DNA of 16,510 nt, from the NCBI GenBank assembly GCA_019677205.1, contig JAAMXY010001429.1, positions 1 through 16,510 on the forward strand, written 5' to 3'. This DNA comes from Pinguiococcus pyrenoidosus (Eukaryota > Sar > Pinguiophyceae > Pinguiochrysidales > Pinguiochrysidaceae). Positions 1-9,062 of the stretch are shown here, in pieces. A program made the position numbers and the translations under genes. The notes beneath the pieces were generated by a model. That model did not search any database. It was given only the letters and a program-made list of their open reading frames with translations, and was not told where the DNA came from. How positions within the stretch are numbered: the first letter of the stretch is position 1; each line of letters opens with the position of its first letter.

Positions 1-2
1 AT

Positions 3-3000
3 CGAGACGGGACGTTTGACATCGACTACGACGACGGCGAGAAGGAGAAGGGCGTCGAGGAGAATATGATTCGCGTCCTCGATGTCGGAGCCGCCAGGAA
101 CTCCCCACGTCGTGTTCGGTTGTCTGATATTGAAGGTGAAGACCCTTTTCGTGACATGCGCGATCGGCGCAGTCCAGAAAGGAGTCGCATGAGGGAAGGA
201 GACAAAGTGGAAGCTAGATACCGGGGTCGAAGTCGCTGGTACAAAGGTTGTATCGCGCGGGTGAATCGCGACGGGACGTTTGACATCGACTACGACGATG
301 GGGAGAAAGAGAGGGCGGTCGAGGAGAGCCTGGTGCGCAGGGTCGAAATTCAAGACGCCAACGACAGTCCTAGAGATCGACGGCGCTCCAGTCCAGATCG
401 CGGCCGGAAACTGCGTGAGGGCGCCAAAGTCAAGGCGCGATACCGAGGCAAGAGCAGATGGTACCCCGGCGTCATCGCTCGAGACAACGGCGACGGTACG
501 TTCGACGTCGACTATGACGACGGTGAGAAGGAGAGGGGTGTCGGCGAGCGCCTGATCCAGCTTCTTGATGATGACGACCGCGGCGGCGCCGGCGGCGCGG
601 ACACTCCGAGAGATTCGGAGCCAAGGCTTCGTGAGGGTACGAAGGTGGAGGCGCGGTATCGGGGTCGAAGTCGCTTCTACCCTGGACGGATCCGGCGTGA
701 CAACAGGGATGGTACGTTCGACATCGACTACGACGACGGTGAGAAAGAGAGAGGCGTCGAGGCGCGGATGATCCGTGTTGTCCAAGGGAGGGATCCGGAG
801 GGCGACGATGACGCCGATCTGGAAGAGGGTCAGCGCATAGAGGCGCGGTATCGAGGCCGCGGTCGATTCTTTCCTGGGCGGATCTCCAGGAGAAACCGCG
901 ATGGTACCTTTGATGTTGAGTTTGATGACGGGGACCGGGAGCGCGGCGTCGATCGTCGTATGATACGGCCGCTTCGTCGCGGGAGGCAAGGTGGAGACGG
1001 CGACGGCGACGGCGACGGCGACCTCAGAGAAGGCGCAACAGTCGAGGCGAAGTATCGGGGTCGGAATCGCTACTACGAAGGCAAGATTACGCGCGTGAAT
1101 TCGGATGGTACTTTTGATATCCGCTACAACGACGGCGACGTCGAGAGAGGCGTCGAGCGCAAGATGATTCGCGTGCAGCATGCAGGCGGGACCGATCGCG
1201 TCACGAATGGAGTAGATCTGGCGAAAGGCGACGAGGTGGAGGCACGATACCGCGGTCGAAGCAAGTACTTCAAAGGGCGAATCGCGCGAGCGAATGACGA
1301 CGGGACTTTCGACATCGAATACGCTGACGGCGACAGAGAGGCTGGGGTAGAGCGAAGCATGATCCGCACAAAAAGGCAGGGCGAGCGTGACCAAGATCAG
1401 GACCTCGAAAGAGGAACAAAGGTCGAGGCACGCTACCGTGGTCGATCGCGGTATCTTCCGGGGAGGATTTCGCGCGCGAATGGCGACGGCACCTTCGATG
1501 TCGAGTACGACAACGGGGACGAAGAGAGGGGCGTCGAGCGGGATATGATCCGGATCACGACAACACCTGACTCCAACTTTCGCGAGGGCGACAAAGTCGA
1601 GGCGAGGTATCGAGGGCGGAGTCGATGGTACACAGGTTGCATTGCAAGGGTGAATCGCGATGGTACCTTCGACATCGACTATGACGACGGGGAGAGGGAG
1701 AGAGGAATCGAATCCGCCATGATCAGAGCCTTGGACCGAGGCGACGGCCAAAGTCTCCAAGGCGACTCCCCAAGGTTCCGACCAGGCCGTCATGTCATGG
1801 CCCGAAGTCGCCACCGGCGAGACTACTTGCCAGGCTACATCGTGTCCGAAGATCGCAACGGTACTTATCGGATCGAGTTTGAAAATGGCGAGGAGGAGTC
1901 CGGCGTCGAAGAGCGCTACATCCGCCTGCAAAGCAGAGACAGCAACGCCGGGGACGAGTTCCTCAAGGGAGCAGAAGTCGAAGCAGACTACCGTGGCCGG
2001 GGCAGGTACTTTCCCGGGCGCATCTCGAATGTGTGCCGCGACGGCACCTACGACATCGAGTACGATGACGGGGAGAAGGAGCGCGGCGTCGAGAAGGCTT
2101 TGATCCGACTTCGGAGAAGCCAGGCAAGAGAGCCGCAGCTAGAGGAAGGCACCAAAGTCGAGGCGCAGACGCGTGGAAGTAGGCGATACTATCCTGGAAT
2201 CATTCGTCGCGTGAACCGCGACGGCACCTACGAAGTCGATTTTGACGACGGAGACCGAGACACGCGGGTCGAGAGCCGCAGCATTCGGGTGTTGCGTTCT
2301 TCTTCCCCGTCCGCCAGAGACCTACGGCGGGGGACCAAAGTTGAAGCTCGATACCGGGGACGCAGAGAGTATCATCCTGCGCGCATCTCCCGCGCCAATC
2401 GCGACGGCACCTTTGACATCGAGTACGACGACGGGAGGGAAGAGCGAGGCGTCGACAACGAGATGATCCGAATCGCGGACGGTCCTGAAGCTGCAGACTT
2501 CCGAGAGGGCGACGCCGTCGAAGCGCTGTACCGCGGCCGAGACTGGCGTCCCGCAACTATCGACCGCCAACATCGCGACGGCACCTTTGACGTTGAGTTC
2601 GACGACGGCCACATCGAGAGGCACTTGGACGCCGACCACCTTCGCAGCTCCAAGAGGAGGAACAAGCCGAAGAAGCACCGGTCGATGTTCCAAAGAGGCG
2701 ACCGCGTGGACTGGCGCCGCGGCCGCGGCGAATTCGAACGAGACTGCGTCGTCGTCGACGTCGACCGCGACGGCACCTACATTATCCGCGTACCTGACGA
2801 TCGGGACCGCGAGGAGAGCGGCGTCGACGAGAAAGCGCTGCGCCTCGTCGACGAGGCCCGTGATGCGCGCGTCCGATACTACGACGGGATGCCCTCGAAC
2901 GATGTGGACTCCATGTTTCGCAAGGGAGACGCCGTCGCGTGCTGCTGGGGAGTCACCGACGAGGACGGAGGCATCGGACGTCCGCAGAAGCTGGCGTTCT

Positions 3001-3120
3001 GGCGCAGAGCGCTTGTGCTGGCTGCCCACTCCGACGGCACCTACACGGTTGAGTACATGTCCTCAGGACGCGTCGAGGAGGACGTACCGGAGGAGTGTCT
3101 CCTCCTGGAGGGCGACGCCA
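3..3120 (+). repeat. Coding tandem array of Tudor/Agenet-like repeats (15 full units plus one partial)
   Basis: Units of about 52 conserved residues, spaced 58 to 76 residues apart, start near bases 189, 411, 627, 819, 1023, 1218, 1404, 1578, 1776, 1959, 2139, 2322, 2499, 2688 and 2916; the end of one further unit occupies bases 3 to about 86. The shared pattern is GxKVEARYRGR, then an aromatic pair and PGxI, then RDGTFDIxYDDGExERGVE and an IR near the end. The aromatic residues and the DGT-Y/F-x-V/I-x-Y/F-DDG strand match the consensus of Tudor/Agenet folds. Units 1 to 8 are very alike; 9, 11 and 13 to 15 are progressively diverged. Linkers are short and charged (D/E/R/G-rich). The regular arginine-rich composition keeps other frames open, which explains many overlapping shadow reading frames here. 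Confidence 0.9.
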
Positions 3121-6100
3121 AGCAAGAGCTCCTGGACGGCGAGAAGATGGACGGTCGACCGAAGCGCCGCAAGGACGGCTGGGACGACGTGGAAGCCTTC
3201 GCGTTGGACCTGTGGGATCATGGCGGGCGCCGCGGAAAGAAGCCGTCGCTGAACGCTGCCCTGGACATCGAAGACGACCTGCGGCGCCTCGAGAGCCTCT
3301 TGAGCGACGACGTCGTGGACGGCTTGAAGTCCGCGTTCGACGCCGTCGACCGCGCCACAGCCTCTGGTGGCGAGCTGGATGTTCGCGACACCTTGAAAGC
3401 CTTCGGACGCCTGGGGCGGAAGTGCACTCCGCACGAGATTGTCGTCTGGTGTCAGCGGACCGCTGCCGCGCGCGGCGTAGCGCGGTCGCTGAAGACGCTG
3501 GACTTCGTGACGTTCGCCAAGTGCTACTGCTTCTGCTTCTGCATGCGCAGTCTGTCCGAGCCAAAGCCTCTCAGCGGCGCGACGGGCAGGGCGGTGGGCT
3601 TGAGAGGGTATCTGAGCGGCCGGGAAGGCCTCGACGACGAAGCAGCCGAGCTGGAGCGATGGGCCATCAAGCTTGGCGAGCGGCGCCTGCTTGAGCTGGA
3701 AGACGTCTGGCACGCACGCTCAACCTTTGTCCGGGGATCCGACGGCCTCCAGACCCGCAGGAAAGGGCTCCGCCTCTCCGAGCTACGCGCTGCCTTCCTG
3801 GACCTCGGCAACGACGTCTCGGCACCACTCCTACGCCAGTGGCTCCTTCAGAACGATCTGCGGCCGAACGACTCTCTCACGCTTCCCGAGTTCGCGTACG
3901 TCTACCACTCCTTCTTCAGCAGTCCGAAAGACGCGCTGGCGCAGCCGAGGCTTGCGCAGTCTTCGTCGGCGCCCCTGGGGCGGCAAGAGGATGGGCGCCT
4001 CAAGACGCTGGCAGAGGTGGCGATTGTGTTCGGCCAGGAGGAGCCGTGGATCGGCAGCAAGGAGCAGCACGCCAGCCTCATCCGTCGCCTGTGTATCGGG
4101 CGCTCTCCGAATCTCTGTGCCGCCATCCAGCGTCTGGGCGACGCCTTTGAGGACCGCGATGGCGGAGGCGCCTCGCAGAGGGTCATCGCCGCCGATCAAC
4201 GCAGTTTGGTGAGCCTCTTTGCGGCGGCAGGAGTCACTGCCAGCGCCAAGTCGCCGCTGCATCGAGCCATCGGGGTCTTCGCGAAGAGTCTGGAGGATCG
4301 CCGGATGGCCGAGGTGGATCTGCGATCCATCTTCGAAGGCATCGGGCCGACCTTGCAGGCCTATCTGGACGCCAGATGCACGATTCCAGAGGCGTTCGCC
4401 AAGTTGCGGCTCTTCGCGGCGCCCGAGGACGTGAGGACCTGCGCAGAGACGGTAGCGACGTATCTGGACAACGTGCTCAAGGCGGCGTCGAAGAAGGAGC
4501 CGGCGACCGTGGCGCAAAAGGTATGGAAGATCAACAAGCAGAACGAGAACTTTCAGGCCCGCGTCGCACGCCATCCGGGCGGCCTGGAGCTCGTACGCGC
4601 CGTGGGCTTCTCGGACGCAAGCAACGACGCCAAGAGCCACTTCGTGCTCGACGGCAGCGTGGACGCCAACAACCGCCCGAAGATCAAGCTGCCGAGCTCC
4701 GTACTCTCTCTCGTGCGAGAGCGCCGCGACGCCGTGAAGCACGAGCTGGACGCCATGAGCGGCGCTCCGTCGGTCGCCGCGGCCGCGCGAGTCCTTCGGA
4801 CGCACAACAGCGATCGCGAGGTCCGCGTCGCGCTAGAGACGGCCTTGACCTTGGTGAACAACGTGCTGAAGGCGCCCAAGGACCATCGGACGCACCGCGT
4901 GAAGAGAGGGAACCCCAAGTTCTCGCAGAGCCTCGGGCGCCTGACCGGTGCCGGAGAGCTCATGATGGCCGTGGGCTTCGAGCTGTCGTCGGACGAGGCC
5001 GTTTACATGCTGGACGTGAACGCCGCCGTCGACAAGGACACCAGCGACAAGACCAAAGGCTTCCGCTTCGCCTCTCTGGACGCCGTCGGAGAGCAGTTCC
5101 TGCTACGCCGCAAGGCCGACCTCGAAGAGACTCTCGCGACCATCGACAAGCAAATCGCAAACCGAGAGTCTCGCGCCGGAGACGGCGCCGAGAGAGCTTA
5201 CCTGGACAAGAAGGACGCCAGACGCCGAGCCAAAAAGCAGGAGAGGCCTGTCGACGCCGCTGCGAGCGCCGCTCTTGCACAGCTGTTGCACGGAAAGAGC
5301 CCCGTTCACCGCGCGTTCATCAAGCTGATCCACGAAGCCTTCGAGCAGATGAAAGATGCAGCCCAGGGTGTGGTGACGCCGGAGAGCCTGCAAGACTACT
5401 GGCGCCGGATCGGCCGAGTGACCTTGAACGCCACCGCTGCGGCGGCCAACTTCGTGGCGGCGCGGGACACCAGCGGCGACGGCACCATGACGCTCGAGGA
5501 GTATGTATCTGGCTTCGTCGTGCGCATGAGTCTGCCGTCCAACTTCACCACGCAGGAGTTGATGCGCATGCCGTCGCACGAATTCAGTGCGGCGTTCAAG
5601 CCAAAAGGCACGATACTACAACGCCAGCTCGCACTCATCCAGCGCCGCTTCGACCGCCTTCGCGACGAGAAGGCTCGAGTCATCACTGCCGAGTCGCTCC
5701 AGAGGGCATGGACGCAGCAGCGAGGTGTGGCGCCGACGGCGGCGGAAGTAGATGCTTGGATCAGCAGTCGCGACTACAACTGCAGCGGCGCCGTGGACTT
5801 CTACGAGTTCTTGGCGTCTTACGCCGCTCTGCTACAATCGTCGTCGACGTCTTCCGACTCCAAAAAGCCTTGTGCCGACTCTCAGCGAGACGGCGCGACG
5901 GACATCGGCGTCGCGGTTGGGACGCTCCGACTCTTCCACTCTCCGCCGCTTGCAAAGAAAGTATGTGACTTCGTGCTACGGCGGCTCTCGCAGCTGCTTG
6001 ATGCGCCGTCCGCCGTGAACCTGTGGATCCAGGACGTGAATGAACCTGGGTACAAAGCCGAAGTGGGCAACTTCTTCGGAGGTGCGGCGTTGATGGAAGC

Positions 6101-7390
6101 GGTGGGTTTCCGGCGTCTCAAGGACTCGCTCGTCCTGTCGACGCCGCCAGGCGTCAGCGCCGCGCCGCGCCACAAGTGGGAGCGCTTGCCGTCAAGTATG
6201 CAAGACTGGTTGCTCACGTGTAAGCAGGAGCTGCTGCAGCGCATGCGCGGTCTGGAACCCGACGGCGTCGGCGTTCCCGACGTGAGTGGCGTCTCCAGTG
6301 CGTTCGCGAGGCTGAAGCACGACGGCGGCGACTGGCTCTCCTGCGCGCGCACGGTGGCCAAGTTGGTCGGCAATGTACTCAAGCATCCGACTGACGACCG
6401 CTTCAGGAGGATCGCGGTGGACAGTCCTGACTTCCGAGACTCGGTGGCGGCGCTGCCCGGCGGCGTGGAGCTTCTAGTCGCGTTGGGATGGAGAGAGGAA
6501 GCAGACAGCGCCGCTCTCAAGTTGCCGGCCTCCGCCGACCTGGAGGCTCTGGAGGCACGTCACGTAGAGATCCTAGCTGCACTCCCTTGGCTAGAGACTT
6601 CCAAAGCGCAAGAGAAGGTCAGCAAGCGTGGCGTATTGCGAGGGACTCCCAAGGCGTCGACATCCTCGAGTCCGGCGGTCACCCGCAAGCATGATGAGGA
6701 TAAAGCGCCACCGAGGCGCCGCAAGAAGAACTCGGGGACGGAGGCGTCGATCCCAGCGGCCGCGAAGTTGATTCTGGAGCCGAGCGCGGACAGATCGGCC
6801 GCGGAGAGACTGGCGCGAGAGAGGGCCTTGAGGACGGCGTTGGAGAATCAGCTGACGCAGGCGGAGAGCAGTCTGGAGCAGATGCGCGGAGAGGTGGACC
6901 ACATGGCCAGACAGCTGCAAGGCACGCTCACCGCAAGAGAGGCGCAGATCCTGGCGGCGATGCCACCGAGTGACCGGGCGCGAGTGGAGCGAGTGGCGCA
7001 AGCGGCTGGTCGCCTTGGAATCCCCAGCAACACCAAGTTGACTACGGACGGTACGTTCCTCTTCACCTCGGTGCATTGCTGCAAGTCTTCGCGGTCATTG
7101 ACGCCGAGGCCACTTGGATGCTGACAGGTTCGAAACAGAAGAAGAGGAGGGAGACCGCAGTGCGGACGAAGCCCAAGGTCTCTGCGAAGTCCGGCGGCCC
7201 GCGAGCGCGGCCGTGGGCGGGCAGTGGCCCTACGCCCAAGGCTGGCTTGAGCTCCGAGGTGAACTCCGGCTCGACGGCAGTCCAGATCGCCAACTCGGAC
7301 ACCGGTGCGGCACTCCGCGAGGGCATGCTCGTCCGGATTGGAAAGGGCAAGACCGCGGAGTTCGCGTGGGTGGTCGGCGCGCAGACTTAA
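3..7390 (+). CDS. Giant Tudor-repeat / PUB / EF-hand protein (5' partial)
   Basis: Exons 3-7050 and 7128-7390 give 2436 codons, open to the left edge, so the N-terminus is missing. Residue n begins near base 3n. Order seen: a partial plus 15 full Tudor/Agenet-like repeats (residues 1 to ~1040, core DGTFDIDYDDGE); EF-hand-like helical segments with poor calcium loops (~1080-1440); two PUB-like domains (~1460-1585 and ~1590-1710, helices such as TVATYLDNVLK and the HPGGLELVRAVGF motif); two EF-hands with good loops beginning D1822 (DTSGDGTMTLEE) and D1924 (DYNCSGAVDFYE); two more PUB-like domains (~1970-2080, ~2097-2195); a charged linker; a coiled coil (~2266-2320); and a C-terminal beta-rich-looking tail. 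The intron 7051-7127 (gtacgt...ctgacag, phase 1) restores frame to TAA at 7388; reading through would stop at 7124. PUB domains of PNGase and HOIP bind p97/VCP; Tudor-like folds often read methylated residues. A role as a calcium-responsive p97-linked scaffold is inference only. Confidence 0.85.
996..1022 (+). repeat. GACGGC hexanucleotide repeat coding (Asp-Gly)n
   Basis: Four and a half perfect copies of gacggc lie in the linker between Tudor-like units 4 and 5 and encode alternating Asp-Gly (residues 332-340). It is in frame, so changes in copy number would alter only linker length. Confidence 0.9.
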
Positions 7391-7511
7391 CAAAATATGA
7401 ATCGTTCATCCGCAACCCCGTTGCGAAGACCACGTGCACCACACACGCACCCCCCCAAACGTTCTACAAACGCACGCACGCACGCACACTTCTTTACAGC
7501 ACCGAGCAAAT
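7391..7511. other. Convergent 3' spacer with CGCA repeat
   Basis: These 121 bases separate the stop codon of the giant gene from the stop codon of histone H3 on the other strand, so both 3' untranslated regions must overlap or be very short. It holds a C run near 7450 and a (CGCA)n simple repeat at 7471-7489. No AATAAA is visible on either strand. Confidence 0.7.
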
Positions 7512-8426
7512 CTAAGCGCGCTCTCCCCGAATGCGACGCGCGAGCTGGATGTCCTTGGGCATGATCGTGACCCGCTGTAAAACACACAAACAGCTGGTGA
7601 GTCCACGGACCTTTCTCGAAAAAAGCGTCCAGCAGATCGTCTGTCGCTTACCTTGGCGTGGATGGCGCAGAGATTTGTGTCTTCAAACAGGCCGACGAGA
7701 TAGGCTTCGGCCGCTTCCTGGAGCGCTAGAATGGCCGTGGACTGGAATCGCAAGTCGGACTATATCGGCCGCAGAGCAGAGCGATGAGCAGCTGGCATCC
7801 GCGGCGCAAGGAAGTCTTTTGGCGCACCTTGAAGTCCTGGGCGATCTCGCGGACCAGACGCTGGAACGGCAGCTTGCGGATCAGCAGCTCCGTGCTCTTC
7901 TGGTACTTGCGAATCTCACGCAGCGCGACCGTGCCTGGACGATACCGATGCGGCTTCTTCACGCCACCAGTGGTCGGCGCAGACTTCCGCGCGGCCTACA
8001 CGGACGAGACTGCGAGTTAGAGCTCTGTGGACCTCTCGTTTTCCTCTTCGTGTTCAACCCACAACTCAAACGAGCTGCGCGCAAAGGCACCGCGCAGTGC
8101 GCGTATGCGTTGCACCGCCACACGCCCCCTGTCCACTCCACCGGCGGCCTGAACGCGTTGGAATCCGCATTGCACCACCGTCGTCTTCTTTCGAACTCTT
8201 TTTCTGGCGTGCAGAACTCCGTCTCACCAAAGCCTTGTGCGCACAGCGCCGCCGCCCGACTCTCGCACATCGCTCACTCCCAAACCGCTGTGGTCGCGCA
8301 CCGCGCTCGACTCCCAAGCGTTTTGAATCGTCTCGAAGCCTTCCGACGACGCACCTTGGTGGCCAGCTGCTTGCGTGGCGCCTTTCCGCCCGTGGACTTG
8401 CGCGCCGTCTGCTTTGTACGCGCCAT
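7512..8426 (-). CDS. Histone H3, intron-containing (replacement-type-like)
   Basis: Four exons on the minus strand, 8426-8355, 7995-7828, 7759-7652 and 7574-7512, join in phase 0 to give exactly 136 codons, the standard H3 length with Met. The N-terminal tail [19 protein letters not shown] is intact, with K4, K9, K14, K18, K23, K27 and K36, and the core reads through the [11 protein letters not shown] region to IRGERA. Introns are 359, 68 and 77 bases with donors gtgcgt, gtgcgc and gtaagc. H3 packages DNA in the nucleosome with H4. Residues that discriminate variants (numbered without Met) are T31, Y41, S80, T87, A88, I89 and L90. The introns suggest a replication-independent, polyadenylated gene resembling H3.3, but the 87-90 TAIL motif is neither animal SAVM nor AAIG. 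No stem-loop typical of animal replication histones was noticed after the stop. Confidence 0.97.
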
Positions 8427-9062
8427 CTTCCCTCTTTTCTATTCGGACGTGTCTACACGAGCGGCGTTGCGAGTGCTGAGACGAGAGCGACGGACTGGGG
8501 CGCCGATGTCGATGATGCCGATGGGTGTGCGTGTAGCGCTGACTGCCGCGCTTTCCTTTGCTTTCGGAGATGGAGGAGAGGAGGAATGAGGAAGGCGGAA
8601 CGTCTCTCTTCGGCCATGCTATAGCGGAGATGTGAGAGCTCCGAAGCCGAGTTTGGCCTCCAGATTTTACTTTTTTCATAAATAAATTAAAATTATATAA
8701 TGATAACTTTGTTTCGTGTCGAGATTCAGTATTTTGAAATAATGACCGTTGTCTGTGGTGCTGATCGCTGTGATTGGCTCAGCTTCGAAACAACTCGAGC
8801 AACGGAACAGTGCTCCTAACTGTTGTTCCCGTGTTTGAAAACAGTTTTTGGTTTTCGGGTTCTGCGCAAGTACCGGTAAAACGTCAAACGTCAACCCCTC
8901 CTCGAGTACAGTACCACACCATCCGCTGGAGTACGAGAGCAGTAAGGTACAAGCCAGCGGCCACTCCTCGATCAGCTGATCCCGCTCTACATTTTCTACG
9001 ACAGCGAATCCGTAGATAGCGCTGTGTAATTACAACTACGCGAAAACGCGCCGTTGAGCCCG
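8427..9062. promoter_or_regulatory. Divergent upstream region of histone H3 and the C2-PH gene
   Basis: This 636-base stretch lies between two start codons facing away from each other. It contains an AT-rich island (about 8663-8712) in otherwise GC-rich DNA, including a TATATAA at 8694-8700 that also reads as TATA-like on the other strand, and an ATTGG (inverted CCAAT) at 8773-8777. It should carry both promoters and both 5' untranslated regions. No convincing gene is seen in it. The assignment of individual boxes is tentative. Confidence 0.55.

Noticed and set aside
2322-3029. 235-codon minus-strand frame under the Tudor repeats
   Set aside because: Antisense shadow of the repeat array; the periodic composition keeps other frames open.
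4376-5968. 530-codon open frame on the plus strand overlapping the giant gene
   Set aside because: It is Arg-rich, without domains, and overlaps the clearly coding PUB/EF-hand frame; it is a by-product of GC-rich codon use.
7531-8589. 352-codon plus-strand frame
   Set aside because: It runs antisense through the histone H3 exons and introns and has no domain of its own.
8681-8686. AATAAA in the H3 / C2-PH upstream region
   Set aside because: It lies upstream of both neighbouring genes, in an AT-rich island, with no gene ending nearby.
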